64,000 nt of DNA from RYN-230 sp963717125 (GCA_963717125.1 CAVQVG010000003.1:248001-312000); one strand, 5' to 3'; positions 43,061 through 51,657 are shown, counted from the stretch's first letter. The notes: a model not told the origin generated them from the sequence alone. Program-made: numbers and translations.

Positions 43061-43659
43061 GCCCTCCCTGGCTCGGCGCCGCGTTCGATGACCGTGTCCG
43101 GGCTGTCTTCCTGCCCCGCATCGGGTTCCCGCGCGTCCGGTCCCGCCGCGGCGGGATCCCCCAGCGCCGTGTCCCGCGCGCCGCGCCCCGGCAGCACCAG
43201 GCCCAGTCCCTCGGATGGCGACGCACGGCGGGGCCGCCGCGGCCGGTGCTGGCCACCGGTGCGCGCGGTATCCGGGGTCCAGCCGAAGCTGAGCGAGGCC
43301 CCGATGACGCCGAGGAGCATGCCGATGAAGAAGCCGCCGAGGTTGGTGGCGACGAACGAGGCGACCGCCAGCAGCACGCCGGCCACCGAGTAGAACACCC
43401 GCTGCACCGGATGGAACCAGATGAGCAGGCCGCAGGCCACCAGCAGGCCACCGATCAGCACGCCGAACACGCCGCCGATGCCGATGTAGATGACCACCTT
43501 GACCGAGCCGTGGGCCAGGATGGACAGCAGCGGTATCCCGATGAGCTCCAGCCCGGCCAGGGCGAGCAGCAGGCCGCCCCAGAACGGGCGGCTGCGCCGC
43601 CAGTCCCCGAACCGCTGCCAGGCGCTGGCCGGCTGAACCTCCTCGTCTGGCGTGTTCAC
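43054..43659 (-). CDS. DUF6114-family membrane protein
   Basis: The 201-residue protein starts at GTG 43659, which overlaps the stop of the DUF6230 gene by one base (TAGTG). Three or four membrane helices occur in the first 130 residues (FWGGLLLALAGLELIGIPLL, VVIYIGIGGVFGVLIGGLLV, FYSVAGVLLAVASFV). A basic, Gly/Asp-rich cytoplasmic tail follows. In streptomycetes DUF6114 is routinely paired with DUF6230. Function not known. Confidence 0.8.
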   Translation of the reverse strand: MNTPDEEVQPASAWQRFGDWRRSRPFWGGLLLALAGLELIGIPLLSILAHGSVKVVIYIGIGGVFGVLIGGLLVACGLLIWFHPVQRVFYSVAGVLLAVASFVATNLGGFFIGMLLGVIGASLSFGWTPDTARTGGQHRPRRPRRASPSEGLGLVLPGRGARDTALGDPAAAGPDAREPDAGQEDSPDTVIERGAEPGRAW

Positions 43660-44273
43660 TAGTAGCAGGCGTTTCCGAAGCTGAGGCTGAAGCCCGGCAG
43701 GGTGAACGTGCCCGCGGTGGTCAGCCACGTGTGCTGCCGGAGGTTGTCGATCGTGACGCCGGTCGCCTGCTGGCCGAACCCGCCGGACGGGCCGCTGACG
43801 CCGGGGTCCTCGCTGAGTGTCCCCGCGTCCTGGCCAATGGTGATGTTGTTGAACGTGGCGTTGCCGGACAGGTGGTCCGCGTCCACGATCAGGTTGTCGG
43901 CGCTGGCCGGCGAGCTGCCCGCACCGGCGGTGATGCGCAGCGTGACCCCGCCCACGCTCACGCTCTGGCACAGATTGCTGAGCGTGGCGTGATGGATGGC
44001 CGAGATGGCCACCGGGTGCGGGTTGCCCTTGCTGTCGGTGACCACGCCACCGAACTGCTCGAAGCCGGTTCCCTTGAGCTGGTTGGCGCTGACCTCGAAG
44101 GCGGACCCGGACACCGAGATGGACGCGGCCAGCACGCCTTCGGTGGTCAGCACGATCATCGTGGCGGCCGCGGCCATGGCCGGGACGAACAGCAGGGCGA
44201 ACCGGCGCCAGCGGACCCGGCCGCGCGGCGGTGGCCCGGCGGCGTCGGCTGGCGAGGTGTCGGTGGGGGGCAT
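43659..44273 (-). CDS. DUF6230-family exported protein
   Basis: The 204-residue protein is called from ATG 44273, which has CAGGAGCC ahead; an in-frame start at 44330 is possible. A cytoplasmic basic N-terminus is followed by one membrane helix or signal anchor (FALLFVPAMAAAATMIVL). A beta-rich extracytoplasmic domain follows (ISVSGSAFEVSANQLKGTGF ... NATFNNITIGQDAG ... FTLPGFSLSFGNACY). It pairs with the DUF6114 protein. Function unknown; secretion to the envelope is the safe inference. Confidence 0.8.
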   Translation of the reverse strand: MPPTDTSPADAAGPPPRGRVRWRRFALLFVPAMAAAATMIVLTTEGVLAASISVSGSAFEVSANQLKGTGFEQFGGVVTDSKGNPHPVAISAIHHATLSNLCQSVSVGGVTLRITAGAGSSPASADNLIVDADHLSGNATFNNITIGQDAGTLSEDPGVSGPSGGFGQQATGVTIDNLRQHTWLTTAGTFTLPGFSLSFGNACY

Positions 44274-44530
44274 GGCGGCTCCTGGCACTGGTAGTCCATG
44301 GTGCTGGGTTGTCCATGGTGCGCGCCGCATTGCGGAGGGGGTCGAGCGCCGGCACCCTTGTCGGATCGCTCCGGCCGCGCGTGAGATAGCCCACAGCGGA
44401 GCGATTTGAGGAAGTTACCGCCTAGTAGTAAGAGTGCGCAAGCGGCATTGGATAACAAATCTCGGACCACGATTACTCACCTCAGGACGGTGCTGGCCCG
44501 CCCCCGGGACTGTCCGGCCGGTCAGGCACA

Positions 44531-46164
44531 ATGCGTGGTGTGCTGCTTAGCGAGCTGGTGCGCACGTCAGAGGCGGTAGCCGGGGCGCCCGGCCGGAAGG
44601 CCAAGATCGAGGCGATCGCCACACTGCTGCGCCAGGCGGCGCCCGCGGAGGTGCCGGTGGCGGTCGCCTTCCTGTCCGGTGAGCTCCGCCAGCGCCAGAT
44701 CGGGGTCGGCTTCGCGGCGATCCGGGACCTGCTCGGCGACGCCGTCTTCGCCGGCCCGGACGGCGCCGGGCCAGCCGACGCGGGGCCGGACAGCACCGGG
44801 CCGCCGCTGACGCTGGCCGACGCCGACGCCGCGTTCGGCGCGATCGGCGCGATCAGCGGGCCCGGTACCCAGGCCGAGCGGCGGCGGCTGCTCGGCGCCG
44901 TGTTCACCAGGGCCACCCCGGCCGAGCGCTCGTTCCTGACCCGGCTGCTGGGTGGCGAACTGCACCAGGGCGCGCTGGAAGGCGTGATGAGCGACGCGGT
45001 GGCGCGGGCGGCGGGGGTGAGCCCGGAGGAGGTCCGCCGGGCGCACCTGCTGGGCGGCTCGCTGCCCGCGGTGGCCGAGGCGGCGCTGGCGGCCGGGGGC
45101 GAACCCGGGGCCGGGTCCGCCGCGCTGCGCGCGTTCCGGCTGCGGGTGGGCCGCCCGCTGCGGCCCATGCTGGCCGCGTCCGCGCCGACCGTGGCCGCCG
45201 CCTTCGACCGGGTGTCACCGGCCGCGGTGGAATGGAAGATCGACGGCATCCGGATCCAGGTGCACCGACAGGGCGGCCAGGTCGCGGTGTTCACCCGCAG
45301 CCTGGACGACATCACCGCCCGGCTGCCGGAGATCACCGGGGCCGTGCTCGGCACCGCCGCGCAGTCCTTGGTCCTGGACGGCGAGGCCGTCGCGCTGGGC
45401 CCGGACGGACGGCCCCGCCCGTTCCAGGTGACCGCGAGCCGGGCCGGCACCCAGGGCGCGCCCGGCCCGGACCGGCCGGACCTCCCGCTCACGCCGTTCT
45501 TCTTCGACCTGCTGCACCTCGACGGCCGGGATCTGATCGACGAGCCAGCTACCGAACGCCAGCGCCTGCTGGCCGCCGTCCTGCCCGCTGACCTCCGGGT
45601 ACCGCGCATCGTGACCAGTGACGTGGCCGACGCGGAGCGGTTCTTCGCCGACGCGGTCAGCCGCGGCCACGAGGGCGTCGTGGTCAAGTCGCTGGCCGCG
45701 CCGTACGCGGCCGGCCGCCGCGGCAGCGAGTGGATCAAGGTCAAACCGCGGCACACCCTCGACCTGGTGGTGCTCGCCGCCGAGTGGGGGCACGGCCGCC
45801 GCCGGGGCTGGCTGTCCAACCTGCACCTGGGCGCCCGCGACCCGGCTGGCGGGTTCGTCATGCTGGGCAAGACGTTCAAGGGGCTCACCGACCAGTTGCT
45901 CGGCTGGCAGACCACCCGGCTGCTGGAGCTGGCCGACCCGGCCGCCCAGCCGCCGGCGACCCGGCTCGTGCTTACGGCGCCGTCCGGGTCCGGCCGGAAC
46001 TGGTGGTGGAGATCGCGTTCGACGGGGTGCAGGCCAGTCCGCGCTACCCAGGCGGCCTGGCCCTCCGGTTCGCCCGGGTGCTCCGCTACCGCCCGGACAA
46101 GCAGGCGGCCGAGGCCGACACCATCGACGCCGTCCGGGCTATCTGGGCCGGATCAGCCGGCTGA
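44531..46164 (+). pseudogene. ATP-dependent DNA ligase (LigB-type), frameshifted near the 3' end
   Basis: The reading starts at ATG 44531 (or GTG 44540). It has the N-terminal DNA-binding domain of actinobacterial ATP ligases and the adenylation domain with the active lysine in EWKIDGIRIQVHR (~residue 238). VLDGEAVAL, FFFDLLHLDG, EGVVVKSL and WIKVKP follow. The OB-fold end is split: near 45970 the sequence jumps one frame into VRPELVVEIAFDGVQ ... LRFARVLRYR, ending at 46164. One missing base explains this. All catalytic motifs are intact. It would serve repair rather than replication, since actinobacteria also have NAD-dependent LigA. Confidence 0.85.
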
Positions 46165-46191
46165 CAGGCGTTCATCAGAAAAAGACGGATG

Positions 46192-46207
46192 CTCAGCGCG
46201 CGCTGAG
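46192..46207. other. Perfect 16-bp palindrome downstream of DNA ligase
   Basis: CTCAGCGCGCGCTGAG is self-complementary. It lies 27 bases after the ligase stop and about 110 bases before the small secreted-protein gene. It may be a hairpin terminator or a regulator site. Confidence 0.4.
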
Positions 46208-46320
46208 AGATGCGGCCCACCGTCCGCTGAGTTTCGGATGGCCCAATTACGCGGATGGGCCGTTCTGGACCATCCGCGGGGCGCGATGCCCCGGACGCCT
46301 GACCGGTAGGGAGAAGTATC

Positions 46321-46575
46321 GTGCGAATCAGCCGACCACTTGTGGGCACCGCGGTCGCCGCGGGCGCCCTGGGGGCCAGCCTGGCCCTGGGCCTGACCAT
46401 GGCCAGTGCCTCCACCGGCGCGGCGGGCAGCACTGGCACGTCGCACTCGGCCACGGCCAAGACGACAGCGACGTCCTCGACGCCCACCCCCGCGCCATCC
46501 TCGATGAAGGGGTCCGGCCACAAGTGCACGCATATGTCCGGGCCCGGCGCCCGCGCCGGCGGCATGCCGGGTTAG
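46321..46575 (+). CDS. Small secreted protein of unknown function
   Basis: The 84-residue protein starts at GTG 46321 behind GGGAGAAG. A signal peptide (RPLVGTAVAAGALGASLALGL, cleavage near ASA) is followed by a low-complexity Ser/Thr/Ala/Pro mature part and a short end with one Cys, two His and Gly/Met (SGHKCTHMSGPG). The His/Cys/Met end could bind a metal, but this is speculative. No family recognised. Confidence 0.6.
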   Translation: MRISRPLVGTAVAAGALGASLALGLTMASASTGAAGSTGTSHSATAKTTATSSTPTPAPSSMKGSGHKCTHMSGPGARAGGMPG

Positions 46576-46627
46576 CCGATCTCCTGCCGGGCGGGCCAGC
46601 CCCCGTGACCCGTCCGGCAGGGCCCGC

Positions 46628-48046
46628 TCACAGACCTTCGATGGCGGGCAGGCGGCGGCGCTCGATCGCGTTGAGCAGGCGCTGGTAGTCGTGCTCGTTC
46701 TGGTTCGCGTAGGCGACCGCGAACTCCTCGATGGCCCGATCGAACCGGTCGCTGGACCCCAGGTACCCGGAGATCACGGCGGCCCGGCCGGTCCGGGCGT
46801 GCGCCCGGGCCAGCGCCCAGCCGCACAGCCCGGCGTAGTAGGTGAGCTGCGGCGGGTCCATGGCCGGCACGTTCATCGCGCCCTTCATGTCGCGCAGCTG
46901 CCGGACGTAGTACTCCTTGGCCGGGGCACCGTCCAGCTGGAGCCCGGTGGTCCAGCCCAGGAACGGGTCGCCCGCGGCCTGCATCAGCTTCTGCCCGCGG
47001 ACCACCCGCTCGCCCTGATGCTTGTACTCACTCGGCCCGGCGAACGGGGCCAGCACCGACGGCTGCGCCTCCTTGAGCTGGAGGAACAGCGGCTCGTCGG
47101 GCCGGTCGCCGAGCAGCAGGAAGATGAACGCCTCGGCGCCGACCGAGCCGACGCCGACCACCTTGCGGGCGAAATCGCCGAAATAGTAGCGGCGCAGCAC
47201 CTCGCGGCGGTCCGCCTGGATCGTCTCCTCGTACCGGTCGATGGCGCCCCGTAGCTCTTCGGCGATGGCCGGCTCGTGCTCGATGCCGAAGCGGACCACG
47301 ACCGGCGGCACCGGCTTGATCCGGTACTCCCCATCGACCATGTGGCACAGCTTGTCCAGGGCCTGCACGCTGGTGTGCCGGTAGGCCTTGTGCACGTCCT
47401 GGTTGCGCCGCCGGACGGCCTTGCGCGACTGGACCGCGTCCAGCAGCTGGCACACCTGATCGACGTCGATCCGGGAGTACCACACGTCGAGGAACCGCAT
47501 CTGGGCGAAGCTGTCCATCTCGGTGCGGTACACGTGCGCGCAGCGGCGGGCGGCGGTGCGCTCGGCGCGCGCGCCAAGACCGTTGTCCCGGGCGGCCACC
47601 GCGACGCTCGCGGCCAGCCGCTTGACGTCCCACTCGAACGGGCCGGGCAGCGTCTCGTCGAAGTCGTTCACGTCGAACACCAGCCGCCGGTCCGCCGCGC
47701 CGAACATGCCGAAGTTGAGCAAGTGCGCGTCACCGCACAACTGGACCCGGATGTCGGTGGACGGCAGGTGGCCCAGATCCCACGCCATCGGCGCGGCCGC
47801 GCCGCGGTAGTAGGAGAACGGCGAGGCGGCCATCCGCCCGTGCCGGATCGGCACCAGGTCGGGCACCCGCTCCCGGGCCTGTTCTTCCAGGATGCTGACC
47901 GGGTCCGGACGGCCGGGCGGCGGCGACCACTCGGCGAGGCTGGACCGCGGCACGAACCGGCGCCGATCCCGGCCCAGGCCGCGCCACTCCTCCGGCGTCA
48001 GCACCTCGTGCGGCGCCGACAGCACGCCCGGCGAAACCTTCCCCAT
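46628..48046 (-). CDS. DUF2252 family protein (kinase-like fold)
   Basis: The 472-residue protein is called from ATG 48046 (GGGGGTGACGGC ahead); 48085 is an in-frame alternative. Family hallmarks are VPIRHGRMAASPFSYYRG near residue 65, QLCGDAHLLNFGMF near 110 and FDVNDFDETLPGPFEWDVKRLA near 130. These resemble the catalytic loop and DxD of aminoglycoside-phosphotransferase-like kinases. DUF2252 proteins have no established substrate. It is monocistronic and divergent from padR. Confidence 0.85.
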   Translation of the reverse strand: MGKVSPGVLSAPHEVLTPEEWRGLGRDRRRFVPRSSLAEWSPPPGRPDPVSILEEQARERVPDLVPIRHGRMAASPFSYYRGAAAPMAWDLGHLPSTDIRVQLCGDAHLLNFGMFGAADRRLVFDVNDFDETLPGPFEWDVKRLAASVAVAARDNGLGARAERTAARRCAHVYRTEMDSFAQMRFLDVWYSRIDVDQVCQLLDAVQSRKAVRRRNQDVHKAYRHTSVQALDKLCHMVDGEYRIKPVPPVVVRFGIEHEPAIAEELRGAIDRYEETIQADRREVLRRYYFGDFARKVVGVGSVGAEAFIFLLLGDRPDEPLFLQLKEAQPSVLAPFAGPSEYKHQGERVVRGQKLMQAAGDPFLGWTTGLQLDGAPAKEYYVRQLRDMKGAMNVPAMDPPQLTYYAGLCGWALARAHARTGRAAVISGYLGSSDRFDRAIEEFAVAYANQNEHDYQRLLNAIERRRLPAIEGL

Positions 48047-48188
48047 GCCGTCACCCCCCGTGCGCGGCGCGTCCGGCAGAGGCACCCCCGTGCCCGGCCG
48101 CCGTGCGTTAACCGCCAGGCTACGTGGTGTTTGACCGAATCACTACTCCGGTTGACGATAGATCGGCTCCCGATGTAGGGTTCCGGGC

Positions 48189-48527
48189 ATGACGCAGCCC
48201 GCTGGTTCGCTGGGCACGTTCGGCCGGTACGCCGGCCCGGCCACGCTGATCCTGTCCAGCCTGGCCGGCGGGGCCAAGCACGGCTACGCCTTGACCAAGG
48301 ACATCGCCGCGTTCGCCGGGGTGCGGCTAGCCCCGGGCACCCTGTACGAGGCGCTCAGCCGGCTCGAAGCCCAGCGCATGATCGAGCCGCTGCCCAGCGC
48401 GGACCGGCGGCGCCCCTACCAGCTCACCGCGGCCGGCGCCGCCGCCCTCCAGGACCACCTGCAGACCCAGCGCCAGGTCGCCGACGTAGGCCTGGGCCGC
48501 CTGGCCCAGGGTTGGGGTCTCACGTGA
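48189..48527 (+). CDS. PadR-family transcriptional regulator
   Basis: The 112-residue protein has a winged helix with ILSSLAGGAKHGYALTKDIAAFAG, LAPGTLYEALSRLEAQRMIE and a wing RRPYQLTAAG, the PadR N-terminal domain. The C-terminal dimer helix is short. Its stop overlaps the GTG of the next membrane-protein gene, which it probably controls, as PadR-membrane protein pairs are common in actinobacteria. Confidence 0.9.
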   Translation: MTQPAGSLGTFGRYAGPATLILSSLAGGAKHGYALTKDIAAFAGVRLAPGTLYEALSRLEAQRMIEPLPSADRRRPYQLTAAGAAALQDHLQTQRQVADVGLGRLAQGWGLT

Positions 48528-49681
48528 CCGCGCCCGCGCCGGAGGGGCGCGCCGCCGACTGGACTGAGGAGCGAGGGAGCGAGGAACGAGCGACCGAGCG
48601 ACGAGGGAAGGAGGCGGGTAAAGCGCCCCGGAGGCGCAAAACAAGCACTGAGACCCGGGCCGCCCGGCTGGTGCGGTGGTATCCCGGGAGCTGGCGGGAC
48701 CGGTACGGGGCGGAGTTCACCGAGCTGCTGGCCGCCGACCTGGCCGAACGGCCGCGCTGCTGGCGCCGCACCGCGGACGTGGCGGTCAACGGCGTGCTGG
48801 CCCGGCTGAGCCGGGCCGGGTTGGGCGGCCAGCGGCTGGCACCGGCCGACCAGGCCCGGGCCAGCCTGGCCGCGCTCGGCTGCGCGCTGGCCGTGTTCCT
48901 CACCGTCGGCACCGCCGTGTGGTCCCAGCTGCTCATCGGCTGGCAGTGGGCGCCGCCCAGCACCCGGGCCGCCGCGGTGGCCACCCAGGTGATGACCGGG
49001 GCCATGCTGCTGTTCCTGGTCCTGGCCGTGCTGGCCGCCGCGCCGATCGGCTGGCAGCTGATCCGCCGCGGGTCCGGCGCTCGGGCGGCATTTCGCTGGC
49101 GACGCGGGGCGCGCCGGAGGCGTGTTCCCGCCGAGCCAGCGATCCCGGGGGGCTCCGGGGGGTCGTCCCTCCGGGCTAGCACAGTCCTGATCTCGGTCAG
49201 CCTGCTGGTCCTGGTTATCGGGGGACGGCACGTGGCCAACGGCTGGCCGGGCACCGGCGGTCATCCCTGGCCGCAGCGCGGTCTGGTGCCGGGCGGCGTG
49301 GCCGCCTTCGGCTGGGCCGCGACGTTGTCGGTGACGTCCTACTGGGCGCATCCAGCCGCGCTGCTGGCCTTCCCGGCGGTGGAGATCGCCTGGATGGTGA
49401 TCAGCCCGGCCGCGCTGGCCGGGCTGGCCGCCGGGCTGGCCCGCCTGGTACGCCGGCTCGACCTGCCGCCTCGGGTGCTGCGCTACCAGGCCCGGCTGGG
49501 CCAGCTGGCCGCGGCCGGGATGGCCGTCTTCCTGGCCGCCGCGGCGAGCTGGGTGCTGGCCGCCGGGCATGGCCCCGGAAACCTGTTCCGGCCCGGAGCG
49601 ATCGACGTGGCCGCGCTGGCCGCGATGACGCTCGCACTGGCCGTGGGCTGGCAGGCACTGCGCCGGACGGCGGCGCGGTGA
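48524..49681 (+). CDS. Multi-pass membrane protein with two repeat-derived insertions
   Basis: The 385-residue protein is read from GTG 48524 (GTGA overlap with padR). The native body seems to start at RAARLVRWYPGSWRDRYGAEF (~residue 43), the usual N-terminus of actinobacterial PadR-linked permease-like proteins. Residues about 4-40 (PEGRAADWTEERGSEE...) are encoded by a family A repeat. Residues about 180-222 include a segment ending GGSSLRAST encoded by a family B repeat, between membrane helices. Around seven membrane helices follow. Both insertions keep the frame. Function unknown, perhaps transport or stress sensing under PadR control. Confidence 0.72.
   Translation: MTAPAPEGRAADWTEERGSEERATERRGKEAGKAPRRRKTSTETRAARLVRWYPGSWRDRYGAEFTELLAADLAERPRCWRRTADVAVNGVLARLSRAGLGGQRLAPADQARASLAALGCALAVFLTVGTAVWSQLLIGWQWAPPSTRAAAVATQVMTGAMLLFLVLAVLAAAPIGWQLIRRGSGARAAFRWRRGARRRRVPAEPAIPGGSGGSSLRASTVLISVSLLVLVIGGRHVANGWPGTGGHPWPQRGLVPGGVAAFGWAATLSVTSYWAHPAALLAFPAVEIAWMVISPAALAGLAAGLARLVRRLDLPPRVLRYQARLGQLAAAGMAVFLAAAASWVLAAGHGPGNLFRPGAIDVAALAAMTLALAVGWQALRRTAAR
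48535..48648 (+). repeat. Dispersed repeat family A, copy 4
   Basis: Reads GCGCCGGAGGGGCGCGCCGC, then GACTGGACTGAGGAGCGAGG and further GA-rich sequence, then GGCGGGTAAAGCGCCCCGGAGGCGCAA. The central 50 bases match copy 1 almost exactly on the opposite strand. It lies between the padR stop and the native start of the membrane protein and is translated in frame. Confidence 0.78.
49140..49183 (+). repeat. Dispersed repeat family B, copy 2
   Basis: CGATCCCGGGGGGCTCCGGG and the following GGGTCGTCCCTCCGGGCTAG match copy 1 at 14.74-14.78 kb (opposite strand). It is translated as IPGGSGGSSLRAST, the same frame as in arginine deiminase (RGFRGSSPRAST). Confidence 0.6.
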
Positions 49682-50583
49682 GCGGGCTGACCCGCCGGCG
49701 GCTGCTCGCCGCCGGGCTGGGCACGGCCGCGGTGGCCGCGGCCGGTGCGGCCGGGCTGGAACTCATCGAGCACGGCGTGCTGCCCGGCCAGACGGACCTG
49801 GCCCAGCTCGACGGCGCCTGCTCGGTGGCCGGCCCGCCGCTGGTGTTCGGGCGGCTGGGCCGTGCACAATCCGGGCAGTTCCACTCGCACGCCCGGCGCC
49901 GGGAGGTCGGGTACACGATCGCGTGGCCGCCCGGTCACGGCCCCGGCAGCCGGCTGCCGCTGGTGGTCATGCTGCACGGATCCGGGCGCGATCACAACGA
50001 CGTGCTGTCGGGGATGACCCTGCCGCAGGCGCCGGCGTTGCGTATCAATGGGCGTCCGCTGGCCCCGCTGGCCATGGTGGCCGCCGATGGCGGGCCCGGC
50101 TACTGGAACCCGCACCCCGGGGACGACCCGATGGGCATGGTCATCGACGAGCTGATCCCGTTCTGCCAGCGGCTGGGCCTGGGCCGGCCGCCGCACCGGA
50201 TCGGCACCATGGGCATTTCGATGGGCGGCTACGGGGCGATCCTGCTGGCCGAGAAGTTCCCCCGGCTGATCAGCGCGGTGGCCGCGATCGGCCCGGCCGT
50301 GTGGACGAGTTACCAGCAGGCCCAGGCGGTCAACCGGAAGGCCTACGCCTCGGCGGCTGATTTCGCTGCCAACGACGCGGTCACGCACGCGGCGGCGCTG
50401 GCCGGGAAACCGGTCCGGGTGGCCTGCGGCCTGGACGACCCGTTCCAGCCTGGCGTCGCGGCGCTGGCCCGGGTGCTGCCCAGCACGGCCACCGTGATCA
50501 TGTCCGCGGGCTGCCACACCGGCCCGTTCTTCAGCCAGCAGGAACCGCCGTCACTGGCCTTCCTGGCGCGGTATCTGACGTAG
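49678..50583 (+). CDS. Tat-exported alpha/beta-hydrolase (esterase)
   Basis: The 301-residue protein starts at GTG 49678, overlapping the upstream stop by 4 bases. A twin-arginine signal (LTRRRLLAAGLGTAAVAAAG) is followed by an esterase-D-like fold: MLHGSGRDHNDVL near residue 100 (oxyanion region), nucleophile Ser in GISMGGYGA near 182, Asp in CGLDDPF near 250 and His in SAGCHTGPFF near 280. It resembles mycolyltransferase/feruloyl-esterase-type hydrolases. Its substrate is unknown; it is exported to the envelope. Confidence 0.85.
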   Translation: MSGLTRRRLLAAGLGTAAVAAAGAAGLELIEHGVLPGQTDLAQLDGACSVAGPPLVFGRLGRAQSGQFHSHARRREVGYTIAWPPGHGPGSRLPLVVMLHGSGRDHNDVLSGMTLPQAPALRINGRPLAPLAMVAADGGPGYWNPHPGDDPMGMVIDELIPFCQRLGLGRPPHRIGTMGISMGGYGAILLAEKFPRLISAVAAIGPAVWTSYQQAQAVNRKAYASAADFAANDAVTHAAALAGKPVRVACGLDDPFQPGVAALARVLPSTATVIMSAGCHTGPFFSQQEPPSLAFLARYLT

Positions 50584-50643
50584 CCCGCCCGGCCCACCAC
50601 TTCCTCATGGCCCGCCTGGCGCCCACTTGTCATAGCCCGGCCG

Positions 50644-50649
50644 TAGGGT
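50644..50649 (+). promoter_or_regulatory. Candidate -10 box of leaderless pentapeptide gene
   Basis: TAGGGT lies 7 bases before ATG 50657. Confidence 0.4.
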
Positions 50650-50656
50650 GGGCGCG

Positions 50657-51337
50657 ATGGCACCGGAAACCCTGGCCGACCTGCCCTACGCGGCGACGCT
50701 GAGCCCGCACCGGGGCCCGCTGGCGGCCGACACGGATTATGACGGAGCGCACTTCGACGGGCTGGACCTGGCCGGCCCGCGGGGTGCGAACAGCCGGTTC
50801 CTGGAGTGTGCCTTCACCCGGGTCACGGTCCAGGACGGGCAGTTCCGGCTGGCCCGGTTCAACGACGTGTGGCTGTCCGATGTCCGGCTGACCGCGACCG
50901 GGCTCACCGAGACGGCGTGGTCGGACGTGATCCTGGCCGGCTGCGTGGCCGCCGGGGTGACCGCGGACGCCGCCGAGCTGCGCCGGGTGACCTTCCGGAA
51001 CTGCAAGCTGGACGGGGTGAACCTGCGCAGCGCGACGCTGACCGAGGTGAATTTCGTGGACTGCCTGCTCCGCGACGTGGACTTCGGCGGGGCCACGCTG
51101 CGCCACTGCAGCTTCCCCGGCTCGCAGCTGCGCGCGGCCGATTTCAGCCACGTCACGCTGGAGCAGGTGGATCTGCGCCGCGCCGAGCTCGGCCTGATCA
51201 TCACCCCCGGCGCGCTGCGCGGCGCCACCATCAGCCCCGGGCAGCTCGCCGAGCTGGCCCCGCTGCTCGCCGAGCACGCCGGGCTGGTGGTCGCTGACCC
51301 GGACCAGGCTGACCCGGACCAGGCTGACCCGGACTAG
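50657..51337 (+). CDS. Pentapeptide repeat protein
   Basis: The 226-residue protein has a central right-handed quadrilateral beta-helix pattern, A-(D/N)-L/F-x-x in fives: FDGLDLAGPRGANSRFLECAF, then RRVTFRNCKLDGVNLRSATL, then EVNFVDCLLRDVDFGGATL. Some relatives mimic DNA and protect gyrase from quinolones, but most have unknown roles, and this one has no proven target. The C-terminus ends with an ADPDQ-type tandem repeat from three 15-base units. The final four bases overlap the convergent ABM-domain gene. Confidence 0.85.
   Translation: MAPETLADLPYAATLSPHRGPLAADTDYDGAHFDGLDLAGPRGANSRFLECAFTRVTVQDGQFRLARFNDVWLSDVRLTATGLTETAWSDVILAGCVAAGVTADAAELRRVTFRNCKLDGVNLRSATLTEVNFVDCLLRDVDFGGATLRHCSFPGSQLRAADFSHVTLEQVDLRRAELGLIITPGALRGATISPGQLAELAPLLAEHAGLVVADPDQADPDQADPD
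51294..51336 (+). repeat. 15-bp tandem repeat, three units
   Basis: GCTGACCCGGACCAG is repeated, the last unit ending in the stop (GACTAG). It encodes the ADPDQ tail of the pentapeptide protein and is a possible slippage site. Confidence 0.8.
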
Positions 51338-51657
51338 GCGGGCTGGACCTCCGCCATCTCGCCCCAGCCGTCCCCCGGCACGCCCTGCAGGCTGATGATC
51401 TGCGGGGTGGTGGCGACCACGCCGGGCACCCAGCCGACGAACGTCTTGAAGTGCCCGGAGTTCACGTGGGCGGCGGCCGCGTCGTCCTGGAACGCCTCGA
51501 CCAGCACGAACTGGTCCGGGTTGTCGACGCTCCGGGACCACTCGAAGAAGATGTTGCCCGGCTCGGCCCGGGTGGCCTGAGTGAAGTCATCCACCAGGGT
51601 GAGCCATTCGCCGCTGCGCTCCGGCCTGATGGTCCACTTGACGACGATGAAGATCAT
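51334..51657 (-). CDS. Antibiotic biosynthesis monooxygenase (ABM) domain protein
   Basis: The 107-residue dimeric ferredoxin-like domain begins MIFIVVKWTIRPERSGEWLTL, has EPGNIFFEWSRSVDNPDQFVLVEAF, and HVNSGHFKTFV, the ABM signature (E-x-W-x-x-x-x-A-x-x-x-H). Members act as cofactor-free quinol oxygenases or as small heme/aldehyde-handling proteins. The start was set at ATG 51657 because the upstream extension is basic and unlike the family. Confidence 0.85.
   Translation of the reverse strand: MIFIVVKWTIRPERSGEWLTLVDDFTQATRAEPGNIFFEWSRSVDNPDQFVLVEAFQDDAAAAHVNSGHFKTFVGWVPGVVATTPQIISLQGVPGDGWGEMAEVQPA

Noticed and set aside
51294..51336. Three-unit 15-bp repeat considered as a CRISPR or iteron array
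   Set aside because: Units are directly adjacent, lie inside a coding frame and encode a simple ADPDQ tail.
50657..51337. Pentapeptide protein as a quinolone-resistance (Qnr/MfpA) determinant
   Set aside because: The helix is short and followed by a non-repeat tail; no gyrase-binding features can be recognised, so only the fold is claimed.
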